Below are positions 25,138 to 34,386 of a stretch of DNA of 64,000 bases, in pieces. Every line of letters begins with the position of its first letter. The first letter of the stretch is position 1. This DNA is from UBA5078 sp033721235 (GTDB lineage Bacteria; Pseudomonadota; Gammaproteobacteria; Pseudomonadales; Pseudohongiellaceae), in the NCBI GenBank assembly GCA_033721235.1, contig JAWWAY010000005.1, positions 124,001 through 188,000 of the forward strand, read 5' to 3'. The position numbers and the translations under genes were made by a program. Below the pieces are notes generated by a model. The model did not search any database. It was given only the letters and a program-made list of their open reading frames with translations, and was not told the origin of the DNA.

Positions 25138-26034
25138 TCAGTTCTCTAAACCAGTGTATTTACGATATTCATCCCAGAGCTTTTCACGGAGCGCTGGGTC
25201 AGGCTCTGCCATGGCTGCCTCGCGTAATTGCCTTGCGACGACATCGTCATCACGACCACTTGGAATATCATCAGGCACAGGAAACTGTTGGGCCTCTGCA
25301 TTAGTAGTGCCGCCTATTACACCTGCGGGCCCCTGCCCGCCACCTGAACTACTCGCGCCTACTACTACCGGAGCAGCCTGAGAAGAGTCACCCGCTCCTC
25401 CATTGCCTGTGCCAGCTCCAGACACACCCGTGTCTCTGACACCATTCGCCTGCCCTTGCGCCCGCGCCCGTTCTTCCAGAATGAAACCATCGAAGTCCTG
25501 GTAGCCGTCATTGAGAGTTCCGGCGAGTATCGCCGCACGCTCCTGAGCGCTCATAGGGCCCGATGGGCCATCGCCTAGGCTTCCCGGTAAATTGTCTAAA
25601 CCATAATCGTCACCACTGGCGCCTGGGCCACCACTGCCATCTCTAGCGCTAGCATTGCCCGAAGTTCCTGCCGAGCCATTACCTGAGCGCGTACCACTAC
25701 CCGTCATGCCGCCTTGCCCAGTACTAGCCCCTGGAAAGCCAACCGACGCTCCGGGAAGGCCGCCCGCACCAACACTGACTCCCCCACCTGCACTCGAGGC
25801 ACCTCCAGCACTTGAACCAGAAGAAGACGAAGGCATTGGAGCACCGGGCGCTGAAGGCATTGAAGGGAAAGCCCCCCCTCCAGCTGATGGGGCACCAGAT
25901 GATGGCATGGGAGACGAAGTGCCCGAAGTTGTCGGCATAGATGGAACGGAGCTCTGCTGTGACGAACCACACCCAAGAATTAGGCCCGCCAAAGCGCCAA
26001 CGGTGAGCATTTTTGTCAGGGCTAGGCGTTTCAT
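25138..26034 (-). CDS. Ser/Gly/Pro-rich lipoprotein
   Basis: A 298-residue lipoprotein with signal MKRLALTKMLTVGALAGL and lipobox LILGC. About 150 residues of low complexity follow (Ser, Gly, Pro, Ala; repeated SSG, GGA and PSMP units), then a more ordered segment with DGYQDFDGFILEERARAQG and a conserved-looking charged end (REAAMAEPDPALREKLWDEYRKYTGLEN). ATG 26034 is preferred over 26043 because AAGGA lies eight bases before it. The long flexible part suggests a tether that spans the periplasm. It is the first gene of the 12-gene run. Confidence 0.7.
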   Translation of the reverse strand: MKRLALTKMLTVGALAGLILGCGSSQQSSVPSMPTTSGTSSPMPSSGAPSAGGGAFPSMPSAPGAPMPSSSSGSSAGGASSAGGGVSVGAGGLPGASVGFPGASTGQGGMTGSGTRSGNGSAGTSGNASARDGSGGPGASGDDYGLDNLPGSLGDGPSGPMSAQERAAILAGTLNDGYQDFDGFILEERARAQGQANGVRDTGVSGAGTGNGGAGDSSQAAPVVVGASSSGGGQGPAGVIGGTTNAEAQQFPVPDDIPSGRDDDVVARQLREAAMAEPDPALREKLWDEYRKYTGLEN

Positions 26035-26073
26035 TACGTTCATCCTTTTTCAAATGTGTCTTCAGACCCCTTC

Positions 26074-26102
26074 ATAGTGAAAGCTTATGCCGGGGGATTC
26101 AA
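26074..26102 (-). promoter_or_regulatory. Possible sigma70 promoter for the 12-gene operon
   Basis: On the minus strand TTGAAT (26102-26097) and CACTAT (26079-26074) are 17 bases apart, about 40 bases before the first start codon. The match to consensus is moderate, so this is a candidate only. Confidence 0.3.
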
Positions 26103-26508
26103 TAGCTTCTTGGCATCCATACCTTCATTAGACCATTAATCTAAACAAATATTAGCACTGTATATTGTGAAACTTTCTTTACAGCGCCGCGCTTGGCTTA
26201 CGCCCTTTAGATGGCGATATTCTTAGCTTATTTAAAGACTGGTTTATCCAAAAAATTACGACAATACATTGTCATTATTAAGCCCGCCAACTTAGTATTG
26301 ATAATATATTGGGTCAACTGCTCCGAAGTCCAAGAATTAACGGATCTTTAAACTAAGCCGCTCTCTTGGGCGAAACTTTAAGCTATCTATGAGACCGTAT
26401 TTGTGGAAGCGTTATTGCTCAATGTCAGGGGAATGTCCTAGCATTGCATCACCATAATCACTCTAGTCGCTCTGCCCCTACAGTAAGAGCTTCGTTTAGG
26501 GCACCCTA
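26103..26508. other. Gene-free spacer between the envelope operon and mutM
   Basis: About 400 AT-rich bases that separate the divergent operon and mutM. No conserved open frame, hairpin with T run, or repeat was found. Promoters for mutM on the plus strand must lie here but no hexamer pair stands out. Confidence 0.5.
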
Positions 26509-27324
26509 ATGCCAGAATTACCAGAAGTTGAAACCACACGCAGCGGTATCGAGCCCCATATACGCAATAAGACTATCCGCTCGGTTGTCGTCAGAAACCC
26601 CCGCCTACGCTGGCCCATTCCCATAGACTTAGCAGAGCGCTTGATCGGCTCTGCCATTGATAGGGTCGAGAGGCGCGGCAAGTATTTACTCCTGTATACC
26701 CCGAGCGAATGCTTGATGGTTCACCTTGGCATGTCGGGCAGCCTTCGAATCACGGCACAGAGTGAAGCACCACTTAAGCATGACCACGTCGATATTATCT
26801 TCAACGATGGACAGGTTCTACGATACTGCGACCCTCGACGCTTTGGGTGCATGCTATTGCTAGATGATGAGCCACTGCAGCACCCCCTGTTGAAGTCTTT
26901 GGGGCCGGAGCCTTTAAGCGATGCATTTGGCCCTCGACACTTATTCACCGCATCGCGCGGTAAACGTACCCCTATTAAGACTTTCATTATGGATAGCCAT
27001 ATCGTCGTGGGCGTGGGCAATATCTATGCAAACGAGGCCTTGTTTATGGCGGGAATTAAGCCCAAGACCATGGCCGGTCGCGTTAGCGCTAAGCGCTATG
27101 AGGTGCTGACTGAATGCATTAAGACCATATTGGGACAGGCTATTTTACAAGGCGGCACTACATTAAGAGACTTTGTGGGAGGCGATGGCAAGCCGGGATA
27201 TTTCAAGCAACAGCTGTTTGTATATGGCCGCGGCGCACAGCCGTGTAAGCGCTGCGACCAAATACTCAAAGAGCTTCGTTTGGCTCAAAGGAGCACTGTC
27301 TACTGCCCTAGGTGTCAATCATAA
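26509..27324 (+). CDS. mutM: Formamidopyrimidine-DNA glycosylase
   Basis: MutM/Fpg removes 8-oxoguanine and ring-opened purines and cleaves the abasic site. The mature N-terminus after Met removal is the catalytic Pro2-Glu3 (MPELPEVET). Further motifs are LMVHLGMSG, VVGVGNIYANEALF and the C-terminal zinc finger of two CxxC pairs (CKRC and CPRC). At 271 residues it has the usual length. It converges on coaD, as in Pseudomonas where the two genes are also close. Confidence 0.97.
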   Translation: MPELPEVETTRSGIEPHIRNKTIRSVVVRNPRLRWPIPIDLAERLIGSAIDRVERRGKYLLLYTPSECLMVHLGMSGSLRITAQSEAPLKHDHVDIIFNDGQVLRYCDPRRFGCMLLLDDEPLQHPLLKSLGPEPLSDAFGPRHLFTASRGKRTPIKTFIMDSHIVVGVGNIYANEALFMAGIKPKTMAGRVSAKRYEVLTECIKTILGQAILQGGTTLRDFVGGDGKPGYFKQQLFVYGRGAQPCKRCDQILKELRLAQRSTVYCPRCQS

Positions 27325-27340
27325 GCGCAGGAAATTCAGC

Positions 27341-27817
27341 CTAATCGCTTTCTTGCGCCATCGACTCTGCAACAATGGGATGGACGAATTTTGAGATGTC
27401 TCCTCCATAGGAGGCGATTTCTCTCACCAAAGTAGACGAGATATAAGAAAGATGTTCCGCTGGCGCCAAAAACACCGTCTCGATTTCCGGCTCCAATGCT
27501 CTATTCATTCCCACCAGTTGAAACTCATACTCAAAATCGGCGACGGTTCTAAGGCCTCGCAAAATAATATGGGCTCCACGCTCCTTTACAAAGTCCGTTA
27601 ACAAGGTGTCGAAAGCGCAAACTTCCACATTCGGCAAATGGGCGAGAACTTGCTGAGCAATTTCAACTCTCTTTTGAGCTGTTTGATTGGTAGTCTTCTG
27701 ACGATTAATACCAACCGCGACAATTATATGATCGAACAGCTTGGACGCTCGCTCGACTAAATCGGTATGTCCATTGGTAATGGGGTTAAAAGTTCCAGGG
27801 TAAACGGCTATTTTCAT
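27341..27817 (-). CDS. coaD: Phosphopantetheine adenylyltransferase
   Basis: CoaD joins 4'-phosphopantetheine and ATP to give dephospho-CoA, the fourth step of CoA synthesis. Motifs are the nucleotidyltransferase MKIAVYPGTFNPITNGH, ILRGLRTVADFEYE and YISSTLVREIA. The 158 residues match the family length. It ends 17 bases from the converging mutM stop. Confidence 0.97.
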   Translation of the reverse strand: MKIAVYPGTFNPITNGHTDLVERASKLFDHIIVAVGINRQKTTNQTAQKRVEIAQQVLAHLPNVEVCAFDTLLTDFVKERGAHIILRGLRTVADFEYEFQLVGMNRALEPEIETVFLAPAEHLSYISSTLVREIASYGGDISKFVHPIVAESMAQESD

Positions 27818-27921
27818 TGATTGTTTTTCCTAATTACCACGACCACGTGCAGCGCTAATTCTGCCCCTAAGGGTCGTTTTGAGCTCATGTTGCCACAAGC
27901 TTGTTCTATGCGCCAAGGCGC

Positions 27922-28902
27922 TTAGGCACAAAGCTGAGTCAAGGCCTCGAGGATCTGCTTCTCCAACCATTGTTTTTCATCTCGATGGGGAAAGCCCACA
28001 TGACCGCCATTGTCTGTACATTGAAGCCGGATATGATCCGGTAAGGTACTCGCATCGGGCAGCGCTTCAATCGGTATGAACGGATCATTTGCACTTTGGA
28101 TGAGGTGCACAGGGGCCGCAATTTTATCCAACACCAAACCGCTGCTGCAGCGGCTATAGTAGTCATCGGCATCTTTAAAACCATGCAAGGGAGCGGTGAC
28201 CCTATCGTCAAAATCCCACAGATCGGTCAAGGTGCTTAGATCACCCAATGCATTGAGCTTCTCTAGCTCCGCGTGATTTCCTGTATTTTTGAAATGGCGT
28301 TTTTTCCTATTAAGATCTGCCACCAACTGACGCTTAAAATACTGCCCATAAGACTTACTTAAGCCCTTGGTGAGTGCTCGAGAGCACTTCGCTAATGAAA
28401 ACGGCGTAGACACTGCAATGGCCGCTTGCACCACACTACTGCTTGGGTGTTCAAATAGATAACGCAGCGCTATGTTCGCGCCTAGTGAGAAGCCTATTAG
28501 CACAATCGGGCGCTTTGCTTGGCTATATAGATGCACCACAATCTCTGTGACGTCGTCAGTTGCGCCAGAATGATAAGCTCTGGCCCTATTATTCACCTCT
28601 CCACTGCAGCCGCGATAATTCACTCCTACTGAGTCATATCCATTGCTATGCAATAGGGCCTGTGTTGAATGAATATAGGCCGAATCGGAACTTCCGCACA
28701 GGCCATGAAGAAGCACCACCAATGGTTTTTCTACATCCCCGCTCGCGGCGCAAAGGTGGTCTAGGTCGACAAAGTCCCCGTCGGACAGCGTGAACCTCTC
28801 ACGCAAGCGGTGCACCCTTGTGGTTCTAGCAAAGCGTCTCCACAAGGTTTGAGTATGGCGCTCGGGCAGCCACCAGGGCGTTGGCAGATTAGACAAATTC
28901 AA
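27922..28902 (-). CDS. YheT-family alpha/beta hydrolase
   Basis: A 326-residue alpha/beta hydrolase. It opens with the YheT signature WWLPERHTQTLWRR, has LLHGLCGSSDSAY as oxyanion loop, GFSLGAN as nucleophile elbow (Ser), FIPIEALP near the acid residue and NGGHVGF with the catalytic His at the end. The family is related to eukaryotic ABHD1/3 lipid esterases; the substrate in bacteria is not settled. It starts three bases downstream of the rsmD stop, so the two are likely cotranscribed. Confidence 0.88.
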   Translation of the reverse strand: MNLSNLPTPWWLPERHTQTLWRRFARTTRVHRLRERFTLSDGDFVDLDHLCAASGDVEKPLVVLLHGLCGSSDSAYIHSTQALLHSNGYDSVGVNYRGCSGEVNNRARAYHSGATDDVTEIVVHLYSQAKRPIVLIGFSLGANIALRYLFEHPSSSVVQAAIAVSTPFSLAKCSRALTKGLSKSYGQYFKRQLVADLNRKKRHFKNTGNHAELEKLNALGDLSTLTDLWDFDDRVTAPLHGFKDADDYYSRCSSGLVLDKIAAPVHLIQSANDPFIPIEALPDASTLPDHIRLQCTDNGGHVGFPHRDEKQWLEKQILEALTQLCA

Positions 28903-28905
28903 GAC

Positions 28906-29502
28906 TCAGCTGCCTCCTGTCGAAGCATATAAGGCAAAGTGCACCTGCCCTGCTCGTTTGGTTTTTAGCATCTGCCAATTTAAGGGCAAGACGGCGGGCG
29001 TAATGGGCTTAGACGATTCTAAATAAATATAGGCGTTTTCGCGCAAAATACCGGATTTTTCCAGTAAATGTACGGTTTTTTCGAGGAGGTTCGTGGCAAA
29101 GGGTGGATCTAGGAATACCACCCCATACTGCGTGCTCGGCGGCCTGTCTCGGCACTGCTCCAGCCACGATATCGCATCTTGATTAAAGACCTGAAAACCT
29201 TCGGCATTCAAGAGCTGTAAGTTACCGCGCAGCGAGTCAACAGCCTTACGCGAGCTATCGACAAAACTTACATGTCGCGCACCGCGAGACAAGGCTTCCA
29301 AGCCGCAAGCGCCACTACCTGCAAACAGGTCTAGGCAGTCCTCACGCACAATATCGTCTTGCAACCAGTTAAAGAGCGTTTCACGCACCCTATCGGAAGT
29401 AGGCCTTAGGCCGTCGACATTAGGAAAGCTCAGTTTGCGGCTTCGCCACTGACCCCCAATGATCCGGAGTGTATTGGAGTTTTGTAAGCGGGGCTTGGCC
29501 AT
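28906..29502 (-). CDS. rsmD: 16S rRNA (guanine966-N2)-methyltransferase
   Basis: RsmD methylates G966 of 16S rRNA in the small subunit. Motifs are RIIGGQWRSRKL and RPTSDRVRETLFNWL at the N-terminus, DLFAGSGACGLEALSRGA as SAM-binding motif I and FLDPPF as catalytic motif IV. The length of 198 residues is normal. It diverges from ftsY, the order seen in Pseudomonas. Confidence 0.95.
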   Translation of the reverse strand: MAKPRLQNSNTLRIIGGQWRSRKLSFPNVDGLRPTSDRVRETLFNWLQDDIVREDCLDLFAGSGACGLEALSRGARHVSFVDSSRKAVDSLRGNLQLLNAEGFQVFNQDAISWLEQCRDRPPSTQYGVVFLDPPFATNLLEKTVHLLEKSGILRENAYIYLESSKPITPAVLPLNWQMLKTKRAGQVHFALYASTGGS

Positions 29503-29630
29503 TAAAAGTGTTTCTGTATGGGGCTTTTAGGGTTTATTGGCACTGCTAATACCTTCAGCATTTGATGTTTAAACAATACGGGAAATGGTAGCATACGCGC
29601 TCAGCACAGTGAGCCGATAGAAGTATATCC

Positions 29631-30704
29631 ATGTTCAGTTTTATAAAGAAAAAACCTAAGCCTGACGCGGCGAGCCAAAACGCCGAAGACGATCAGCTAT
29701 CTGCCGATACTCAGCAGCAAGCTCTTGATACTAATGCGGTGACCGCTAGTGAGCCTGTGGCGAATGATGAGACTTCCGAGCAAAACGGCATTTTCTCCAA
29801 ACTGCGTAAGAGTCTTAGCAAGACTAGAAGCGCGCTTACAGACTCCCTAAGCAATCTAGTCTTAGGCCGCAAGACTATTGATGAAGACTTATTGGAAGAC
29901 ATCGAGTCCCAGCTATTGAGCGCGGACTTGGGGCTAGAAGCTACCGATCACGTCATCGAAGCTCTTACCAAAAAGATCAGTCGCAAGCAGCTAGCCGATC
30001 CGCAAGCTTTATTGGACAGTCTAAAGGACGAGCTAGCATCACTTCTTACCCCATGTGAAAAGCCTTTGCTCATCGATAGCGAGTATAAGCCCTATGTCAT
30101 CTTGGTGGTTGGCGTAAATGGCGCGGGTAAGACAACTTCTATTGGCAAACTAGCTAAAAGGCTTCAAGGCGAAGGACATTCCATTATGCTAGCCGCCGGT
30201 GACACCTTTAGAGCGGCTGCGGTAGAGCAGCTCAAAGTGTGGGGCGAACGCAATAATGTACCGGTAGTGGCACAGCCCACCGGTTCAGACTCCGCATCCG
30301 TAATCTTTGACGCCTATCAGTCAGCAAAGGCTAAGGGTGCCGATGTCCTTATAGCCGATACGGCTGGCCGGCTTCACAATAAGGACAATCTGATGCAGGA
30401 GCTGGAGAAAATAGTTCGAGTTCTGAAGAAGCTCGATGACTCCCTCCCCCATGAAACGCTGCTAGTGCTGGATTCGACTACCGGCCAGAACTCCTTGAGT
30501 CAGGCGAAGAGCTTCAATAAATCAGTACCTCTTAGCGGAATTGCTTTCACTAAACTAGACGGCACAGCTAAGGGTGGCATCGTGTTCGCTATTGCCAAGG
30601 AGCTTAATTTACCTATTCGCTTTATCGGCGTTGGCGAGAAAGTTGACGACTTACGCCCCTTCGAGGCTCAGCCTTTCGTAGAGGCGCTTTTTACCCAAGA
30701 CTAG
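29631..30704 (+). CDS. ftsY: Signal recognition particle receptor FtsY
   Basis: FtsY is the membrane-associated GTPase that docks SRP-ribosome complexes at SecYEG. An acidic N-terminal A region (about residues 10-50) precedes the NG domain: G1 GVNGAGKTTSIGKLA, DTFRAAAVEQL, DTAGRLHN, and G4 TKLDGTAKGG. The length of 357 residues is ordinary. It heads the ftsY-ftsE-ftsX-rpoH series. Confidence 0.97.
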   Translation: MFSFIKKKPKPDAASQNAEDDQLSADTQQQALDTNAVTASEPVANDETSEQNGIFSKLRKSLSKTRSALTDSLSNLVLGRKTIDEDLLEDIESQLLSADLGLEATDHVIEALTKKISRKQLADPQALLDSLKDELASLLTPCEKPLLIDSEYKPYVILVVGVNGAGKTTSIGKLAKRLQGEGHSIMLAAGDTFRAAAVEQLKVWGERNNVPVVAQPTGSDSASVIFDAYQSAKAKGADVLIADTAGRLHNKDNLMQELEKIVRVLKKLDDSLPHETLLVLDSTTGQNSLSQAKSFNKSVPLSGIAFTKLDGTAKGGIVFAIAKELNLPIRFIGVGEKVDDLRPFEAQPFVEALFTQD

Positions 30705-30728
30705 CCGTTTTTTCAAACAGAGTCTGTC

Positions 30729-31433
30729 ATGATCAAGTTCGACAATGTTAGTAAGCGCTACCCTAGCGGTCATCAGGCGCTCAGCCAGGTGGACTTTGAG
30801 CTGGCCGATGGGGAAATGGCCTTTCTTACTGGCCGCTCCGGTGCCGGTAAGAGCACGCTACTAAAACTCATTATGTTAATGGAGCGTGCCAATCAGGGGC
30901 AGATTCTAGTCGACGGCAAGAACATAGGCCGCATGCCCAAGAGCCGTATTCCCTTCTATCGAAGGCGTATAGGCGTCGTCTTTCAAGACCATCAACTGCT
31001 ATTCGATCGCAATGTCTTTGAGAATGTGGCACTCCCTCTCAAAGTGTCAGGTTATGCCCGTCACGATGCTGATCGCCGCGTAAGAGCGGCCTTAGACAAG
31101 GTGGGCCTTCTAAAGAAAGAGAAGATGAGCCCTCTCGAATTATCTGGGGGAGAACAGCAGCGCATAGGCATTGCGCGAGCGGTGGTTAATCGCCCCAGTA
31201 TCTTATTGGCCGACGAGCCTACTGGGAATCTGGACCCAGAACTGGCAGCGGAGATCATGACCCTGTTTGAACAATTCAATCAAGTTGGCGTCAGCATGCT
31301 TATCGCTAGCCACGATTTGTCACTGATCGCTAAGCTAAAGCACCGAATCCTGACGCTTGAAGGCGGCAAACTTATCCGAGATGAGAGCTTCTTGAGTAGC
31401 GACCAGTCGAAACACGGGACGGCTCGCCCATGA
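30729..31433 (+). CDS. ftsE: Cell-division ABC ATPase FtsE
   Basis: FtsE is the ATPase of the FtsEX complex that activates murein hydrolases at the septum through EnvC. Walker A GRSGAGKST, a Q-loop in FQDHQLLFD, the signature LSGGEQQR and Walker B ILLADEP are all intact. The product has 234 residues. It starts 24 bases after ftsY and overlaps ftsX by four bases (ATGA). Confidence 0.97.
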   Translation: MIKFDNVSKRYPSGHQALSQVDFELADGEMAFLTGRSGAGKSTLLKLIMLMERANQGQILVDGKNIGRMPKSRIPFYRRRIGVVFQDHQLLFDRNVFENVALPLKVSGYARHDADRRVRAALDKVGLLKKEKMSPLELSGGEQQRIGIARAVVNRPSILLADEPTGNLDPELAAEIMTLFEQFNQVGVSMLIASHDLSLIAKLKHRILTLEGGKLIRDESFLSSDQSKHGTARP

Positions 31434-32395
31434 GTAGCAAGCGAGTAAGCAGTTCGAACAAGCGGCAATCCGTCTCCAGATTTAATCTTCGTAGTCTCTG
31501 GGAAAACCATATTCGCTCTGGCAAAGAGAGCCTTAATCGACTGCTGGAGAAACGGCTAGCCAGCCTCATGACCATTGCCGTAATTGGTATTAGCTTACTG
31601 CTTCCAAGCGGCCTGTTTGTGACCATGAAAAACCTTAGTGCGCTCGGGGAAGGGTTTAATGAGCTCTCACCTATTACCTTATATCTTGAACTAGAGGCCA
31701 CTGATAAAGAAGCTTTAGAGATAAGTGAACAATTACTTCAGCTGCCAGAGATTGCCGCTACAGAGTATATATCAGCACAACAAGGGGCTAGTGATTTTGC
31801 GAGCTTCTCCGGCCTAGGCGATGTTTTGTCCGCCCTCGACAAGAACCCGCTGCCAGCCACCATCGTGGTCACTCCACAAAGTATAGCGAGCCAAGAAATT
31901 GAGGGGCTTATCTCGCGACTAGCTCAAATGCCGAAGGTCGAGACAGCTCAGGCAGACCTGGATTGGCTTGCAAGACTTCAGGAACTCTTGGCTCTTGCAG
32001 GCAGGGCCGCCAATGCGCTCATGATTGTGTTTTCCGCCGCAGTTCTATTTGTGGTGGGAAATACTATCAAGCTGTCTATCGAAGGCAGGCGGGCAGAAAT
32101 TGTCGTCGTAAAGTTAGTAGGTGGAACTGACGCCTATGTTGCTCGGCCCTTCCTGTATACGGGGCTGTGGCTAGGATTAGCGGGTGGCTTACTCGCCTGG
32201 GCTCTACTGCATATTATCCTGCTCGCCCTGAACGGCCCAATTGACAGGCTTCTCCAGCTTTATGACAGCCAGTTTGACGTGCGCTCCTTGGGTATCGTTG
32301 CCAGCATTAGTTTATTGGGGTGTGCAGCCGCACTTGGCTGGCTCGGTGCTTGGGTATCGGTCAAACAGCACTTGGCGGACGTAGAACCCCACTAA
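31430..32395 (+). CDS. ftsX: Cell-division protein FtsX
   Basis: FtsX is the membrane partner of FtsE. It shows an N-terminal cytoplasmic part, a first span (about 45-65), a periplasmic domain that recruits EnvC, and three C-terminal spans (about 180-305) with the conserved EIVVVKLVGGTDAYVARPFLY region (given here in family terms, residues about 222-242). The product has 321 residues. It is translationally coupled to ftsE. Confidence 0.95.
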   Translation: MSSKRVSSSNKRQSVSRFNLRSLWENHIRSGKESLNRLLEKRLASLMTIAVIGISLLLPSGLFVTMKNLSALGEGFNELSPITLYLELEATDKEALEISEQLLQLPEIAATEYISAQQGASDFASFSGLGDVLSALDKNPLPATIVVTPQSIASQEIEGLISRLAQMPKVETAQADLDWLARLQELLALAGRAANALMIVFSAAVLFVVGNTIKLSIEGRRAEIVVVKLVGGTDAYVARPFLYTGLWLGLAGGLLAWALLHIILLALNGPIDRLLQLYDSQFDVRSLGIVASISLLGCAAALGWLGAWVSVKQHLADVEPH

Positions 32396-32718
32396 AATAG
32401 AACTTTTCACGTACTTTCGACGTCTAATAGACATAAGCAATACAAATTTTAGATGATCGCAATACATATTATGCAATGGCGCATTTGACAATCTTCACCC
32501 ATATTAGTACTTGAAAAAGAGAAAAACCGCCCCAATACAACGGTAGGTGGTAAAATATAGTAAGGGTAAAGTAGTACGAAGCAGTGGTCTCACCGAGCTT
32601 CGGGTCATGGCACATAGCTATAATGAGTGCTAAACTGCTTGCCCGATTTGAAAATGGCTCTAGCCAAAGCAGTAAAGGCAGTTCACATTTTATTAACAAC
32701 CATTATTAAAGGCTGATT
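32396..32718 (+). promoter_or_regulatory. rpoH upstream region with candidate promoters
   Basis: Some 320 bases without a gene. A consensus TTGACA lies at about 32487-32492 and a perfect TATAAT at 32619-32624, though neither has an equally good partner at 16-18 bases. AAAGG lies six bases before the rpoH ATG. Heat-shock sigma genes often have several promoters, which would explain this long leader. I could not identify a sigma32 or sigmaE consensus with confidence. Confidence 0.4.
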
Positions 32719-33576
32719 ATGAGTTTCGGAAAAAGTTTACAAGTTATGGACCCTGTTGTTCCAGGTCATGATTTGACGGCTTATATGGCGTCAGTGAATA
32801 GCATTGCTATTTTGACACCGGAGCAAGAAAAAGAGTTAGCCAATCAATACTATTACGAAGACAACGTAGACGCCGCAAGGCAGCTAGTATTGGCCCATTT
32901 ACGCTTTGTCGTACATCTGGCCAAAAGCTATGCGGGTTACGGTCTGTCCCAAGCCGATCTTATCCAAGAGGGTAATGTAGGCTTAATGAAGGCAGTAAAG
33001 CGCTTCAACCCAGAAGTGGGTGTACGCCTAGTTTCCTTTGCTGTGCATTGGATCAAAGCAGAAATGCACGAGTTTATTCTCCGTAACTGGCGTATCGTTA
33101 AAATTGCGACAACAAAAGCCCAGCGTAAGTTATTTTTCAATCTTCGCAGCTCCAAGAAGAGCCTCGGCTGGCTGTCTAACGACGAAGCCGAAGCGATGGC
33201 GCAAGACTTAGGCGTTGATGCCGCAGTAGTTCGTCAAATGGAAGGCCGTATGAGCTCATACGATATGGCTTTCGATGTTGACGATAACGATGACGAGAAT
33301 GCCTATAAGTCACCTGCCTACTTCTTGGAAGATAATCAATCCGACTTAGCTGCCACAATCGAGGCCGAAGAGTGGGAAGAGAGCAAGAACAATAGTCTCT
33401 ATGAGGCGATGGAAACATTAGATGAACGCAGTCGTGACATTATTAGTAGCCGGTGGCTGTCTGATAATAAAGCCACACTGCACGATCTAGCAGCAAAATA
33501 CAGCGTCTCTGCAGAGCGAATTCGTCAGCTAGAGAAAAATGCAATGAACAAGGTTAAGGCGCTTATTGCCGCTTAA
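32719..33576 (+). CDS. rpoH: RNA polymerase heat-shock sigma factor (sigma32)
   Basis: RpoH directs transcription of chaperone and protease genes. Region 2 is clear (LIQEGNVGLMKAVKRFNPEVG then VHWIKAEMHEFIL...), as is the RpoH box QRKLFFNLR, specific to this sigma factor. Region 4 contains the helix-turn-helix LHDLAAKYSVSAERIRQLE. The product has 285 residues, the usual size. A strong terminator follows directly. Confidence 0.97.
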   Translation: MSFGKSLQVMDPVVPGHDLTAYMASVNSIAILTPEQEKELANQYYYEDNVDAARQLVLAHLRFVVHLAKSYAGYGLSQADLIQEGNVGLMKAVKRFNPEVGVRLVSFAVHWIKAEMHEFILRNWRIVKIATTKAQRKLFFNLRSSKKSLGWLSNDEAEAMAQDLGVDAAVVRQMEGRMSSYDMAFDVDDNDDENAYKSPAYFLEDNQSDLAATIEAEEWEESKNNSLYEAMETLDERSRDIISSRWLSDNKATLHDLAAKYSVSAERIRQLEKNAMNKVKALIAA

Positions 33577-33594
33577 GCCTAAGTGTTGCACACG

Positions 33595-33628
33595 AAGCCG
33601 CCAAGCTTATGCTGAGGCGGCTTTTTTA
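33595..33628 (+). terminator. Intrinsic terminator after rpoH
   Basis: AAGCCGCC (33595-33602) pairs with GGCGGCTT (33616-33623) and runs into a T tract, 18 bases after the rpoH stop codon. This is a textbook rho-independent terminator. Confidence 0.9.
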
Positions 33629-33722
33629 TTTGGCACAACATAAAAAGCACCTACTCTCGAGACCCTTCCAGTCATTTGAAGTAAGTACTTGCAAACCATT
33701 AAAGCATCTAATTTGGTGATTC

Positions 33723-34100
33723 ATGCAAAATTTATTCATTATACTCGCTGGCATTAATGGCTTTATCGCAGTCGGCTTGGGAGCCTTTGGCGCCCATGGT
33801 CTTAAGAACATTTTGAGCGCCGATCTACTCAGCACCTTCAATACCGGCGTGCAATATCACATGTATCACTCTCTAGCGCTTCTGGCTGTAGGAGTCTTAG
33901 TGTTGCACTACCCGAATCAGGCCCTGCTCAAGACCTCGGGCTATCTATTTACCCTGGGCATCGTCATTTTCTCAGGCAGCTTGTATATACTTGCCCTAAG
34001 TGGCGTTCGCTGGCTGGGCGCCATTACGCCACTGGGTGGAGTAGCATTCTTAGCGGCATGGGCACTTCTGGCCTGGTCAATGATCCGCACACAAGCCTGA
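33723..34100 (+). CDS. DUF423 membrane protein
   Basis: A 125-residue protein with four membrane spans. GAFGAHGLK and the YHMYHSLALLAVG segment are typical of DUF423 (YgdD-like) proteins, as is LGAITPLGG near the end. Function is unknown. It starts a probable small operon with thiS and thiG, 13 bases before thiS. Confidence 0.88.
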   Translation: MQNLFIILAGINGFIAVGLGAFGAHGLKNILSADLLSTFNTGVQYHMYHSLALLAVGVLVLHYPNQALLKTSGYLFTLGIVIFSGSLYILALSGVRWLGAITPLGGVAFLAAWALLAWSMIRTQA

Positions 34101-34113
34101 AGAGAGTAATAGC

Positions 34114-34314
34114 ATGAAAGTAACCGTGAACGGCGACGAGGTATCGGTAAAAGACGGCGCCAATTTGATCGACCTATTAGAATCATTAGAGCTAAGAGAT
34201 GCCAAGATCGCCATCGAGCTCAACCAGAATATTGTGCCTCGCAGCCAGCACTCACAACAGTTATTGCAAGCCGGTGATAGCATTGAAATTGTGCATGCTA
34301 TCGGTGGCGGGTAA
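34114..34314 (+). CDS. thiS: Sulfur-carrier protein ThiS
   Basis: A 66-residue ubiquitin-fold protein that carries sulfur as a C-terminal thiocarboxylate for thiazole synthesis. The essential diglycine end is present (HAIGGG). AGAGAG precedes ATG 34114. It is followed by thiG, its partner in thiazole formation. Confidence 0.92.
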   Translation: MKVTVNGDEVSVKDGANLIDLLESLELRDAKIAIELNQNIVPRSQHSQQLLQAGDSIEIVHAIGGG

Positions 34315-34386
34315 AATCTAGCCCCTACTAATTTGGGCGGTGAACCGCCTCGAACGACTCGCTCCCTATTTATAAAAGGTTTCTCA

